A stretch of DNA of 64,000 nt from Burkholderiales bacterium C2 (GCA_005503085.1 SCOI01000025.1:32832-96831), one strand, 5' to 3'. Shown: positions 44,937 to 55,117, counted from the first letter of the stretch. The notes: a model not told the origin generated them from the letters alone. Program-made: numbers and translations.

Positions 44937-47900
44937 ATGGCATCCCGAGAGCAAGAAGACCTGCGCGTGCTCAATCTGCGCGCCGCTCAGAGCACCCAGG
45001 CCCTGGGCATCGGCAATCCGCGCCCCAGCCTGAGCTGGCGCGTCGAGACGCACCTGGCCGACTGGCGCCAGCAGCGTTACCAGCTGAGGTTGGTGCAAGA
45101 GGGCCAGGAACAGCTCGGCGAGACGGTCGACTCGGACGAGTCCGCCTTTGTCGCCTGGCCCTTTGCGCCGCTGGCTTCGCGCCAGTCTGTGCAGGTCAGC
45201 GTGCAGGTCTGGGGCGAGGACGGCAGCGCCTCCGGCTGGAGCGAGCCGCTGGCCATCGAGGCCGGCCTGCTGGATACGGCTGACTGGCAGGCGGTGTTCA
45301 TCACGCCCTCCTGGGAGCAGGACACCGAAACCTCCCAGCCCAGCCCGCTGCTGCGCCGCGAGTTCGACGTACAAGCCGGCTTCGTGCAGGCGCGCCTCTA
45401 CATCACCGCCTGCGGCTGCTATGAGGCCACACTCAACGGCGAGCGCGTCGGCGACGAGGTTCTGGCCCCTGGCTGGACCAGCTACGACCACCGCCTGCGT
45501 TATCAGACCCACGATGTGACGGCCCTGGTGCAGCCGGGCCGCAACACCATCGCCGCCGTGCTGGGCGACGGCTGGTTCGCCGGTCGCCTGGGCTTCGGCA
45601 AGGGCCAGCGCAATCAGTGGGGCGACCGCCTGGGCCTGCTGTCGCAGCTTGAGCTGCGCTATGCCGATGGCCGCATCGAGCGCATCTGCAGCGACGAACA
45701 GTGGCGAGCCAGCACCGGCGGCCTGCTGGCCAGCGAGATCTACGACGGTGAGCGCTACGACGCGCGCCTGGAGCCCGCCGGCTGGCGCGAGGCCGGTTTC
45801 GTCGATGCAGGCTGGCAACCGGTGCGGCGGCTGGAGCGCAGCCTCGACACGCTGGTCGCGCCGGACGGCCCGCCGATGCGGCGCATCGAGGTCATCCGGC
45901 CGGTGCAGATCACGCGCTCGCCCGGCGGAAACACGCTGGTCGATTTCGGCCAGAACCTGGTCGGCTGGCTGCGCATCCGCGTGCAAGGCCCGCGCGGGCG
46001 CTGCATCACGCTGCGCCATGCCGAGGTGCTGCAGGATGGCGAGCTCTGCGTCGAGCCGCTGCGCACGGCCCAGGCCACCGACCACTACGTGTTGGTCGGC
46101 GAAGGCGTCGAGACCTGGGAGCCGCGCTTCACCTTCCACGGCTTTCGCTATGCCGAGGTGACAGGCTGGCCGGGCGAGCTGGCGGCCGATGCCATCGAGG
46201 CCGTGGTGGTGCACAGCGATATGCAGCGCAGCGGCTGGTTCGAGTGCTCCGACCCGCTGGTCACCCGGCTGCACGAGAACGCCGTCTGGAGCATGCGAGG
46301 CAACTTCCTCGACGTGCCCACTGACTGCCCCCAACGCGACGAGCGCATGGGCTGGACCGGGGACCTGCAGGTGTTCGCGCCGGCGGCCACCTACCTCTAC
46401 GACTGCCACGGGACGCTGGGCTCGTGGCTGCAATGCGTGGCCGCCGAGCAGCAGGCCAAGGGCGTCGTTCCCTTCGTCGTGCCCGACTGCATGGGCGGCC
46501 TTGCGAGCCCGCCCACTGCGGCCTGGGGCGACGTGGCCGCGGTCACGCCCTGGGTGCTGTACCAGCGCAGCGGCAATGCCCAGGCCCTGGCCCGGCAATA
46601 CCCCAGCATGAAGGCCTGGGTCAGCCAGGTGGAGGGCATCGTCGGCGAGTCGGGTCTGTGGAACAAGGGCTACCAATTCGGCGACTGGCTGGATCCCGCC
46701 GCGCCCAAGGACAAGCCGGCCGCCGGCAAGACCCATCCCTATCTGCTGGCCACCGCCCATCTGGTGCGCAGCGCGCGCTGCGTCGCGCAGGCCTCCAAGG
46801 TGCTGGGCGACGCGGCCGACGCGGCCCATTTCGAGGCCCTGGCTGCGCGCGTGCTGCAGGCCTTCAAGAAGCAGTACGTCACACCCGACGGTCTGATGCT
46901 GGGCGACTCCATCACCGCCTACAGCATGGCCCTGGTGTTCGACCTGCTGGACGGTGCGCAGCGCGAAGGCGCGGCACGCCGCCTGAGGGAGCTTGTGCAG
47001 GAGAGCGGCTTCCGCATCGCGACCGGCTTTGTGGGAACGCCTCTGGTCTGCGACGCGCTGCTGATGGCCGGCGCGCCGGAGATGGCCTACAAGCTGCTGC
47101 TGCAGCGCGACTGCCCCTCGTGGCTGTATCCGGTGGCGCAAGGCGCGACGACGATCTGGGAGCGCTGGGACAGCCTGATGCCCGATGGCCGCGTCAACCC
47201 CAGCGGCATGACCAGCTTCAACCACTATGCCTTCGGTGCGGTGGTCGACTGGCTGCATCGCGTGGTCGGTGGCCTGGCGCCGCTGGCCCCGGGCTATCGG
47301 CGCCTGCGCATTGCGCCGCTGCCGGGAGGCTCGCTCACGCAGGCCAGCACCCGTCATCTCACGCCCTATGGCGAGGCCAGCGTGCGCTGGCGCATCGAGG
47401 GTGTGGAACTGCTGGTCGACGCCGTCGTGCCGCCCAACACGCGTGCCGAGGTGTGCCTGCCGGGGCAGGCGGCGCTGGAGGTCGGCAGTGGCAGCCATGC
47501 CTGGCGGGTGCCTTACCAGGTCGAGACGACCCAGGGTTTCAAGCGGCTGACGGTGCAGAACACGGCCGCCGAGCTGATGGAGGACAAGCAGGCCTGGGCT
47601 GAGGTGAAGGCCGCGATGGTGCGCGCCATGCCGGCCCTGGCCGAACATCTGGACAATGACAGCGCCGGCGGCCAGCAGGGCGCGAATGTGCCGCTGATCG
47701 AGCAGCTGTCGCTGATCCCGCCATCGATGAAGGTGACCGAGGCCGTGATCGAGGCTCTGGATGCGCTGTTCGAGGCCCGCGAGCGCGGCGAAGCCGAGCA
47801 GGCGCCAGTTGCGCAGGAGGCAGCGCAAGAGGAGGCGCGTGAAGCCTTGACGGGCACGGCCGCCCTGGTGGCCCAGCTGACGCTGCAAGAGAAGGCCACC

Positions 47901-50087
47901 CTGTGCTCCGGCGCCTCCGTCTGGACCACGGTGGGCGTGGAGCGCCTGGGCCTGCCATCGCTGCGCTTCAGCGATGGCCCGCACGGCCTGCGCCGCCAGC
48001 CCCCGGGGGCCGATCATCAGGGCCTGTACGACAGCGAGCCGGCAACCTGTTTCCCCACGGCGGCCGGGCTGGGATCGACCTGGAACGAAGCGCTGCTCAC
48101 GCGCATCGGCTCGGCCCTGGGCCGGGAGGCGCGCGCTGCCGGTGTGCAGGTGCTGCTGGGTCCGGGCATCAACATCAAGCGATCACCGCTGTGCGGCCGC
48201 AATTTCGAGTATTTCTCGGAAGACCCGCTGCTCTCCGGCGTGCTGGGTGCGGCCTGGGTGCGCGGCGTGCAGGCCGAGGGCGTGGGTGCCGCAGTCAAGC
48301 ATTTCGCGGCCAACAACCAGGAGACCGACCGCATGCGCGTCGATGCCCAGGTGGACGAGCGCACCCTGCGCGAGATCTACCTGCCGGCCTTCGAGCGCGT
48401 GGTCAGCGAGGCGCAGCCCTGGTCCGTGATGGCCGCCTACAACAAGGTCAACGGTCTTCATGCCTGCGCCAACCCCTGGCTGCTGGGCAAGGTGCTGCGC
48501 CAGGAGTGGGGCTTCGATGGCCTGGTGATGTCCGACTGGGGCGCGGTCGACGAGTTGCCCGCCTGCGTGGCGGCTGGCACCGACCTGGAAATGCCCTCCA
48601 GCAACGGCGCCGGTCCGCAGGCCCTGGTCGCCGCCGTGCAGCGCGGTGTGATGGCCGAGGCATCGCTGGACCGCGCGGCGACCCAGCTGATCGAACTGGC
48701 CGAGCGGGCCCGGCCTGCGATGGGCCAACCGACCGCCATTGATGCCGCCAGCCACCATGCGCTGGCCCACCAGGCAGCGCTGGAGTCGGCCGTGCTCCTG
48801 AAGAACGAAGGAGCGCTGCTGCCGCTGGACCCGCAGGCCGGCCTGCGCATCGCCGTGATCGGCGAGTTCGCCCGCTGCCCGCGCTACCAGGGCGAGGGCA
48901 GCTCGCGTGTGAACCCGACCCGCGTGGAGAACGCGCTCGATGCGCTATGCGCGGCGGCCGGCGCCGCAAGCACGGTGGGCTTCGCACCGGGCTACGGCTT
49001 TGAACCAGGCACCGCCGATGTCGCGCTACGCGCCGAGGCCCTGGCCCTGGCTCAGCGCAGCGATGTGGTGCTGCTCTTCCTGGGCTTGCCTGACAAGGAA
49101 GAGTCCGAGGGTTTCGACCGCAGTCATCTGCAACTGCCGGCCGCGCAGCGCGCGCTGTTGGCCGCGCTGGCGGCGGTGCAGCCGGCCATCGCCGTGCTGC
49201 TGAGCAATGGCGCCGTGGTGCAGACGGTAGACTGGGATGCCCAGGCCCGCGCCATACTGGAACTCTGGTTGCCCGGCCAGGCCGGCGGTGCGGCCGTGGC
49301 GGACTTGGTCTACGGCAAGGCCAGCCCCAGCGGTCGCATGGCAGAAACGGTGCCGCTGCAGCTGGAGGACACGCCGGCCTATCTGAACTTCCCCGGCAGC
49401 GCCAGTGTGGTGCGCTATGGCGAGGGCCTCTATGTCGGCTACCGGGGCTACGACAAGCGCCGCCAGGCGGTGGCGTACCCCTTCGGCCACGGCCTGTCCT
49501 ACACGAGCTTCGAGTACGGCGACCTGGCCGTTCAGGTGCAAGGCAGCGGCCAGCAGGTGGCCATCGTCGTGACTGCCACCGTCCGCAACACCGGCATGCG
49601 GGACGCCCACGAGGTGGTGCAACTGTATGTGCGCGACCCTGCCTCGCTGCTGGACCGCCCGGTGCGTGAACTCCAGGGCTTTTGCAAGCCCTGGATCGCG
49701 GCCGGCGAGGCGGCGCAGGTGGCGTTCACGCTGGGCGCCCGCGAGCTGTCCTACTACAGCACCGAACTGCAGCGCTGGGTGCTTGAGGGCGGCGAGTTCG
49801 AGCTGGCCCTGGGCGCCTCCTCGCGCGATCTCCGCCTGGTGGCCACGGTGCAGGTCGACGCTCCGCTGCCGGCCGCGCTGATCAGTGCCGACCACACCAT
49901 CCTTGAGTGGCTCAAGCACCCGCGCGGCGGCCCCATCGTGCAACAGCTCTTCGCTCAGGCGCCTGGCGACGTGGATGCAATGCTGCGCATGATCGAAGGC
50001 ATGCCGCTAAGCAAGATGGTGGCCGTCAGCGGCGGCCAGCTGACGCTGTCCATGATCGAGCAGATGGTCGAGGCTGCCAATGCCTGA
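44937..50087 (+). CDS. Fused alpha-L-rhamnosidase (GH78) / beta-glucosidase-type GH3 enzyme
   Basis: 1716 residues in one uninterrupted frame. The first part (about 1-900) is GH78: N-terminal beta domains (SLSWRVETHLADWRQQRYQL, ACGCYEATLNGERVGDEVL), the catalytic segment D468-ERMGWTG-D476 with the acid region, and the base-region GATTIWERWDS (Glu742). A linker of about 65 acidic/alanine-rich residues follows. The second part (about 970-1716) is GH3: PHGLRRQPPG, FAANNQETDRM, nucleophile Asp1200 in VMSDWGAVDE, SRVNPTRVEN and a C-terminal Fn3-like domain. There is no signal peptide, so it acts in the cytoplasm. It would remove terminal L-rhamnose and then beta-glucose from one substrate. Extra C-terminal residues (about 50) are not recognised. 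Confidence 0.93.
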   Translation: MASREQEDLRVLNLRAAQSTQALGIGNPRPSLSWRVETHLADWRQQRYQLRLVQEGQEQLGETVDSDESAFVAWPFAPLASRQSVQVSVQVWGEDGSASGWSEPLAIEAGLLDTADWQAVFITPSWEQDTETSQPSPLLRREFDVQAGFVQARLYITACGCYEATLNGERVGDEVLAPGWTSYDHRLRYQTHDVTALVQPGRNTIAAVLGDGWFAGRLGFGKGQRNQWGDRLGLLSQLELRYADGRIERICSDEQWRASTGGLLASEIYDGERYDARLEPAGWREAGFVDAGWQPVRRLERSLDTLVAPDGPPMRRIEVIRPVQITRSPGGNTLVDFGQNLVGWLRIRVQGPRGRCITLRHAEVLQDGELCVEPLRTAQATDHYVLVGEGVETWEPRFTFHGFRYAEVTGWPGELAADAIEAVVVHSDMQRSGWFECSDPLVTRLHENAVWSMRGNFLDVPTDCPQRDERMGWTGDLQVFAPAATYLYDCHGTLGSWLQCVAAEQQAKGVVPFVVPDCMGGLASPPTAAWGDVAAVTPWVLYQRSGNAQALARQYPSMKAWVSQVEGIVGESGLWNKGYQFGDWLDPAAPKDKPAAGKTHPYLLATAHLVRSARCVAQASKVLGDAADAAHFEALAARVLQAFKKQYVTPDGLMLGDSITAYSMALVFDLLDGAQREGAARRLRELVQESGFRIATGFVGTPLVCDALLMAGAPEMAYKLLLQRDCPSWLYPVAQGATTIWERWDSLMPDGRVNPSGMTSFNHYAFGAVVDWLHRVVGGLAPLAPGYRRLRIAPLPGGSLTQASTRHLTPYGEASVRWRIEGVELLVDAVVPPNTRAEVCLPGQAALEVGSGSHAWRVPYQVETTQGFKRLTVQNTAAELMEDKQAWAEVKAAMVRAMPALAEHLDNDSAGGQQGANVPLIEQLSLIPPSMKVTEAVIEALDALFEARERGEAEQAPVAQEAAQEEAREALTGTAALVAQLTLQEKATLCSGASVWTTVGVERLGLPSLRFSDGPHGLRRQPPGADHQGLYDSEPATCFPTAAGLGSTWNEALLTRIGSALGREARAAGVQVLLGPGINIKRSPLCGRNFEYFSEDPLLSGVLGAAWVRGVQAEGVGAAVKHFAANNQETDRMRVDAQVDERTLREIYLPAFERVVSEAQPWSVMAAYNKVNGLHACANPWLLGKVLRQEWGFDGLVMSDWGAVDELPACVAAGTDLEMPSSNGAGPQALVAAVQRGVMAEASLDRAATQLIELAERARPAMGQPTAIDAASHHALAHQAALESAVLLKNEGALLPLDPQAGLRIAVIGEFARCPRYQGEGSSRVNPTRVENALDALCAAAGAASTVGFAPGYGFEPGTADVALRAEALALAQRSDVVLLFLGLPDKEESEGFDRSHLQLPAAQRALLAALAAVQPAIAVLLSNGAVVQTVDWDAQARAILELWLPGQAGGAAVADLVYGKASPSGRMAETVPLQLEDTPAYLNFPGSASVVRYGEGLYVGYRGYDKRRQAVAYPFGHGLSYTSFEYGDLAVQVQGSGQQVAIVVTATVRNTGMRDAHEVVQLYVRDPASLLDRPVRELQGFCKPWIAAGEAAQVAFTLGARELSYYSTELQRWVLEGGEFELALGASSRDLRLVATVQVDAPLPAALISADHTILEWLKHPRGGPIVQQLFAQAPGDVDAMLRMIEGMPLSKMVAVSGGQLTLSMIEQMVEAANA

Positions 50088-50210
50088 AGTCGACATCGAT
50101 GCCACATTCGGCTGGGCCGAAGTGGCGCCAGAGTCGCGGTTCCCCATGCTGCCCAAAGCACGACTCATGACCCCGCACCCGCAACGCTGGGCTCGCCGCG
50201 TGATGCGGCC

Positions 50211-50399
50211 TCTGAGAACCAGGTCCATGCCGGGCGTCTACGCGCGGCCGGCGTGCCCTGCGAATGGCTCAGCGTGCCAGGCGCGTATCACGGCTTCGAC
50301 GTGCTGGCGCCAGAGGCCCAGGCCAGCCGCCGTTACCTGGACAGCCAGATCCTCGCCCTGCGCAAGGCTCTTTTCCCTTCCGATTCGCCCCTTCTGTAG
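50211..50399 (+). pseudogene. C-terminal fragment of an acetyl-esterase-type alpha/beta hydrolase
   Basis: A frame ending at TAG 50397-50399 reads ENQVHAGRLRAAGVPCEWLS, then VPGAYHGFDVLAPEAQA and SRRYLDSQILALRKALFP. The HGF with preceding VPGAYH is the catalytic His region of Aes/HSL-like esterases. The nucleophile part is missing. It ends nine bases before rhaEW, so the original operon probably had a whole esterase here. Confidence 0.65.
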
Positions 50400-50408
50400 A
50401 AGCATTCC

Positions 50409-52505
50409 ATGAGTACCTTGAATTTCCCGTCCTGGAACGACAGTCACGCCGCCACCCTAGGTGAACCTGAGCTGCTGCTGTACCGCAGCAACCTGCTCGG
50501 CTCCGATCTGCGCATCACCAACTATGGCGGCGGTAATACCTCGGCCAAGATCTGGCAGACCGATCCGCTGAGCGGCGAACAGGTCGAGGTGCTGTGGGTC
50601 AAGGGTTCGGGCGGCGATGTCGGCTCGATGAAGCTGGACGGCTTCGCGACGCTGTACATGGACAAGCTGCGCGCGCTGAAGAAGCTCTATCGCGGCCTGG
50701 CCCACGAAGACGAGATGGTCGGCTACCTGCCGCACTGCACCTTCAACCTGAACAATCGCGCCGCCTCCATCGACACGCCGCTGCACAGCGGCCTGCCTTT
50801 TGCCCATGTCGACCACATGCACCCCGACGCGGTGATCGCGATCGCCGCGATGGAGAACTCCGAGCGCATCACGCAGGAGGTCTATGGCGGTCAGGTCGGC
50901 TGGCTGCCCTGGCTGCGCCCGGGCTATGAGCTGGGCCTGCGCCTGGCCGAGCATGTGGCCAGGAATCCGGACCTGCGCGGCATCGTGCTGGCCGGCCATG
51001 GCCTGTTCAGCTGGGGCGACACCTCCAAGAGCTGCTACGAGAACACGGTGGACCTGATCGCCCGTGCGCAAAGCTGGCTGAGCCAGCAGCGCCAGGAGAA
51101 GCAGGCGCAGGTGTTCGGCGGCAACCGCTTCGATTCGCTGAGCAGCGCAGACCGCGACGAGACCCTGGCTCGCCTGCTGCCGGTGCTGCGTGGCCTGGCC
51201 CACCAAGGCCGCGCTAAGCTGCTGCACCTCAACACCTCGGCCGAGGTGCTGGAGTTCGTCAATTCCGCCGACCTGGAGCCACTGGCGGCCCTGGGCACCT
51301 CCTGCCCGGACCATTTCCTGCGCACCAAGATCCGCCCCCTGGTCGTGCCCGAGGCCCTGTACCGCCTCGACGGCGCCGAGCTGAAGATGGCGCTGGAGCA
51401 GCTGCTGGCCGACTACCGCGCCGACTACACGGCCTATTACGAGCGCTGCAAGCGTCCGACGAGCCCGGCGCTGCGCGACCCCAACCCGGTCGTCGTGCTG
51501 CTGCCGCGCATCGGCATGGTGACCATCGCGCTGGACAAGGCCACGGCCCGCATCGCCGGCGAGTTCTATGTCAACGCCATCAATGTGATGCGCGAGGCCA
51601 ATGCGGTGGACCGCTATGTGGGTCTGCCCGAGCAGGAGTGCTTCGACATCGAATACTGGCTGCTCGAAGAGGCCAAGCTGCAGCGAGCCCCAAAGCCCAA
51701 GCCCCTGGTCGGCAAGGTGGCGCTGGTGACCGGCGGCGCCGGCGGCATCGGCCAGGCCATTGCCCGGCGCATGCTGGTCGAAGGCGCCTGTGTGGTGCTG
51801 GCCGACATCGACCAGACGGCCCTGGAGGAGACCGCAGCCACGCTGGCCAAGAGCTTCAGCAGCGATGCGGTGCGCGGTGTGCGCTGCGATGTGACCTCGG
51901 AAGCCTCGGTGCAGGCCGCCTTCGCACAGGCCGCCCGCGAGTTCGGCGGCGTTGACATCCTGGTCAGCAATGCGGGCATCGCCTCGGCCGCGCCGCTGGA
52001 GGACACCTCGCTGGCCCTGTGGCAGCGCAACCAGGACATTCTGGCCACCGGTTATTTCCTGGTCGGCCGCGAGGCCTTCCGCCAGATGAAGGCCCAGGCC
52101 ACCGGTGGCGCCATCATCGTGGTGGCCAGCAAAAACGGCATGGTGGCCAGCAACCAGGCCACCGCCTACTGCGCCGCCAAGGCCGCCGAGATCCAGCTCA
52201 GCCGCAGCTTCGCGCTGGAAGGCGCGCCGCTGGGCATCCGCTCCAATGTGGTCAACCCCGATGCGGTGATCCGCGGCTCCAAGATCTGGACCGGCAAGTG
52301 GAGCGAAGAACGCGCGGCGGCCAACAAGGTGGAGGAGGGTGACCTGGAGGCTTTCTACCGTGAGCGCTCCATGCTCAAGCGCAGTGTCTTCCCCGAGGAC
52401 ATCGCCGAGGCCGCCTACTTCTTCGCTGCCGAGCACTTGTCGGCCAAGTGCACCGGCAATATCGTCAATGTCGATGCCGGCAATCTGGCCGCCTTCACGC
52501 GCTGA
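50409..52505 (+). CDS. rhaEW: Bifunctional rhamnulose-1-phosphate aldolase / L-lactaldehyde dehydrogenase
   Basis: 698 residues. The N-terminal class II aldolase domain (about 20-400) has NYGGGNTSAK, WVKGSGGDVGSM and HVDHMHPDAVIAI with metal histidines. The C-terminal SDR domain (about 435-698) has LVTGGAGGIGQAIA, NAG and the catalytic YCAAKAAEIQ. Such fusions split rhamnulose-1-phosphate into DHAP and L-lactaldehyde, and the SDR half oxidises the aldehyde to L-lactate. It is followed by rhamnose isomerase 16 bases later. Confidence 0.92.
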   Translation: MSTLNFPSWNDSHAATLGEPELLLYRSNLLGSDLRITNYGGGNTSAKIWQTDPLSGEQVEVLWVKGSGGDVGSMKLDGFATLYMDKLRALKKLYRGLAHEDEMVGYLPHCTFNLNNRAASIDTPLHSGLPFAHVDHMHPDAVIAIAAMENSERITQEVYGGQVGWLPWLRPGYELGLRLAEHVARNPDLRGIVLAGHGLFSWGDTSKSCYENTVDLIARAQSWLSQQRQEKQAQVFGGNRFDSLSSADRDETLARLLPVLRGLAHQGRAKLLHLNTSAEVLEFVNSADLEPLAALGTSCPDHFLRTKIRPLVVPEALYRLDGAELKMALEQLLADYRADYTAYYERCKRPTSPALRDPNPVVVLLPRIGMVTIALDKATARIAGEFYVNAINVMREANAVDRYVGLPEQECFDIEYWLLEEAKLQRAPKPKPLVGKVALVTGGAGGIGQAIARRMLVEGACVVLADIDQTALEETAATLAKSFSSDAVRGVRCDVTSEASVQAAFAQAAREFGGVDILVSNAGIASAAPLEDTSLALWQRNQDILATGYFLVGREAFRQMKAQATGGAIIVVASKNGMVASNQATAYCAAKAAEIQLSRSFALEGAPLGIRSNVVNPDAVIRGSKIWTGKWSEERAAANKVEEGDLEAFYRERSMLKRSVFPEDIAEAAYFFAAEHLSAKCTGNIVNVDAGNLAAFTR

Positions 52506-52521
52506 ACCCGGAGGTCACGCC

Positions 52522-53811
52522 ATGCATGCCATCTCCCACGACCTGATCGCCGCCTCCAATGCGCCCTTGCTGGCGCCGCTGCGCAGCGACTATGCCTACC
52601 TGGGCGAACAGCTGGCCCGGCGCGGCATCGACATCGACCCCGTCAAGGAGCAGCTCAAGCGCTTCGCCGTGGCCTTGCCCTCCTGGGGCGTGGGCACCGG
52701 CGGCACCCGCTTCGCGCGCTTTCCTGGTGCGGGCGAGCCGCGCCATGTGTTCGACAAGCTGCAGGACTGCGGCGTCGTGCACCAGCTCGCACGCTGTACG
52801 CCCGGCATCTCGCTGCACCTGCCCTGGGACCATTGCAGCGACTGGACCGAGCTGCGCGGCCAGGCCCAGGCCCTGGGCCTGTACTTCGACGCGGTGAACT
52901 CCAACACCTTCTCCGACCAGAAGGACCAGGCACACAGCTACAAGTTCGGCAGCCTCACGCACACCGACGCCGGCACGCGAGCCCAAGCTGTCGAGCACAA
53001 CCTGCGTGTCATCGAGGCCGGTCGCGCGCTGGGCTCGAAGGCACTGACCGTGTGGATCGGTGACGGCAGCAACTTCCCCGGCCAGCAGCACTTCCGCCGC
53101 GCCTTCGATCGCTACCTGGAGAGCGCACGCCAGATCTACGCCGCGCTGCCCGATGACTGGCGCATGTTCCTGGAGCACAAGATCTGCGAGCCGGCTTTCT
53201 ATAGCACGGTGATCCAGGACTGGGGCAGCAGCTACCTGGCGGCGTCTGCCCTGGGCCCCAAGGCGCAGTGCCTGGTCGACCTGGGCCACCACGCACCCAA
53301 CATCAATATCGAGCTTATCGTGGCGCGCCTGATCGCGGCCGGCAAGCTGGCGGGCTTCCACTTCAACGACAGCAAGTACGGCGATGACGACCTGGATGCC
53401 GGCAGCGTCGCGCCCTACCGCCTGTTCCTGGTCTTCAATGAGCTGGTGGCAGCCGCGCACGAGGGTGTGGCTGGTTTCGATCCGGCCTATATGCTGGACC
53501 AGAGCCACAACGTCACCGACCCGATCGAGAGCCTGATGAGCAGTGCGGCCCAGGTGCAGCGCAGCTATGCCCAGGCCCTGTTGGTGGACCGCACCGCGCT
53601 CGACGCCGCCCAGCAGGCCAACGATGCGCTGGTCGCCACACAATTGCTCAAGAAGGGCTTCGAGACCGATGTGACGCCGCTGCTGCAGCAGGCACGTCTG
53701 GAGCAGGGGGGCGCCATCGATCTGCTGGCCTGCTACCGGGCCAGCGGTTACAGGACCCGAGTCGCGGCGGAACGCCCGGCGACCGTGGGTGGCGGAGGTG
53801 GCATTGTCTGA
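52522..53811 (+). CDS. rhaI: L-rhamnose isomerase
   Basis: 429 residues of the TIM-barrel sugar isomerase family, close in length to the Pseudomonas stutzeri-type L-rhamnose isomerase. Key segments: LPSWGVGTGGTRFARFPG, HLPWDHC, FEHKICEPAFY-like metal site (LEHKICEPAFYSTVIQDW), DLGHHAPNINIE and HFNDSKYGDDDLDAGS. It converts L-rhamnose to L-rhamnulose with Mn2+ or other divalent metal. GGAGGTC precedes the ATG. Its last codons overlap the kinase start. Confidence 0.93.
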   Translation: MHAISHDLIAASNAPLLAPLRSDYAYLGEQLARRGIDIDPVKEQLKRFAVALPSWGVGTGGTRFARFPGAGEPRHVFDKLQDCGVVHQLARCTPGISLHLPWDHCSDWTELRGQAQALGLYFDAVNSNTFSDQKDQAHSYKFGSLTHTDAGTRAQAVEHNLRVIEAGRALGSKALTVWIGDGSNFPGQQHFRRAFDRYLESARQIYAALPDDWRMFLEHKICEPAFYSTVIQDWGSSYLAASALGPKAQCLVDLGHHAPNINIELIVARLIAAGKLAGFHFNDSKYGDDDLDAGSVAPYRLFLVFNELVAAAHEGVAGFDPAYMLDQSHNVTDPIESLMSSAAQVQRSYAQALLVDRTALDAAQQANDALVATQLLKKGFETDVTPLLQQARLEQGGAIDLLACYRASGYRTRVAAERPATVGGGGGIV

Positions 53812-55117
53812 GCTTGCTCTCACCATGGTGTTGGACGTCGGCAAGACACGCACCAAGCTGCTGGCCATCGCCGAGGACGGAACGCTGGTGGATGGCTGGC
53901 AGCGTCAGAGCCGCGGTACCGATGCGGCGGCTGGCTATCGAGCGCTGGATACCGCCGGTGTCCAGACCTGGCTATGCCAGACCCTTGCCAGCATGGGGGC
54001 CTTGCGCAAAGCAGTGCGCAGCATCGTTCCCATCACCCATGGTGCAGCCCTGGCCGGCATCGACGCCGGAGGCCTGGTTCTCCCGGTGCCCGACTACGAG
54101 TTCGCGGGTTTCGACGAGCGAGAGTCCGACTGGGCCGAGCAGATCGACCCTTTCGCGCAGACGCTCAGCCCACTGCTACCGCAGGGGCTCAACCTGGCCA
54201 CCCAACTGGACTGGCTGCAGCGCCGGATGCCGGACCGCGTCGCCCGGGTCACGCAGTGGATGCCCTATGCCCAGTATTGGGCCTGGTGGCTCTGCGGCGT
54301 AGCCAGTAGCGAGGTATCAGCCCTGGGCTGCCACACCCAACTTTGGAATCCGCGCGAGGGCGACTGGTCAGGGCTGGCCCGGCGGCGCGGTTGGGCGAAG
54401 CGCTTCGCACCCCTGCGTCAGGCGTGGGAGACCCTGGGCCTGCTGCGACCTGAGCTGGCCGAGGCGCTGGGCCTGCCGCGCAGCGTGCGTGTGCTCTGCG
54501 GGGCGCACGACAGCAATGCCTGCCTGGCCCGCTATCTGCGCGCCTGGCCGCGGGTGACCTTGGTGTCCAGCGGCACCTGGGTGGTCGTGATGGCGGCCGG
54601 CGCGCCGCTGACCGCCCTGGACGCGCAAGGCGACTTCCTGGCCAACGTCTCGGTGCGCGGTGAGCCGGTGCCTACCGGTCGTTTCATGGGCGGGCGCGAG
54701 ATCGAACGCATCTGTGCGGGAGCCGATCCGGCGCTGGCCGACAGTCGCATAGTGCGCCAGTTGATCCAGCGCGGTCTATCGATGGATTTGGCGCCTGGAG
54801 GGCTGGATGCGCGAGAGCGTGCCAGCCTGGCCGTGCTGCATGCGGCCCGCGAGACTGCACGCTGTGCAAATGTGCTGGGCGCCGCCGGGCCGCTGACCGT
54901 GGACGGACCACTGGCGACCAACGATGCCTACCTGGAACTGCTGGCCGCCCTGCTGGGCCAGGTGCATGCCAGCATCGACGTGGTGGAGGGCACGGCGCGC
55001 GGCGGCCATGTGCTGGCGCACTGGACGGAGCAGCAAGCCATGCCGCCGCGCGTGCGCGCCGTCGCCGTGCCAGTGGATGCGCCGGTACTGCAAGTCCGCT
55101 GCGCAGCCTTGGCGTGA
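53804..55117 (+). CDS. rhaK: FGGY-family carbohydrate kinase, probable L-rhamnulokinase
   Basis: 437 residues. N-terminal phosphate loop MVLDVGKTRTKLLAI, catalytic-domain segments VPDYEFAGFDE, LGCHTQLWNP, LCGAHDSNACLARYL and SSGTWVVVM. FGGY kinases phosphorylate sugars with ATP. Position between rhamnose isomerase and glucokinase indicates rhamnulose. TTG 53804 has a good GGAGG five bases upstream and overlaps the isomerase stop; ATG 53825 is the alternative. Confidence 0.88.
   Translation: MSELALTMVLDVGKTRTKLLAIAEDGTLVDGWQRQSRGTDAAAGYRALDTAGVQTWLCQTLASMGALRKAVRSIVPITHGAALAGIDAGGLVLPVPDYEFAGFDERESDWAEQIDPFAQTLSPLLPQGLNLATQLDWLQRRMPDRVARVTQWMPYAQYWAWWLCGVASSEVSALGCHTQLWNPREGDWSGLARRRGWAKRFAPLRQAWETLGLLRPELAEALGLPRSVRVLCGAHDSNACLARYLRAWPRVTLVSSGTWVVVMAAGAPLTALDAQGDFLANVSVRGEPVPTGRFMGGREIERICAGADPALADSRIVRQLIQRGLSMDLAPGGLDARERASLAVLHAARETARCANVLGAAGPLTVDGPLATNDAYLELLAALLGQVHASIDVVEGTARGGHVLAHWTEQQAMPPRVRAVAVPVDAPVLQVRCAALA

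Noticed and set aside
43107..48017. A 1636-residue minus-strand open frame
   Set aside because: It is antisense to the TonB receptor, MFS and GH78-GH3 genes, has H/Q/A/G-rich composition and no family motif. It is a high-GC shadow frame.
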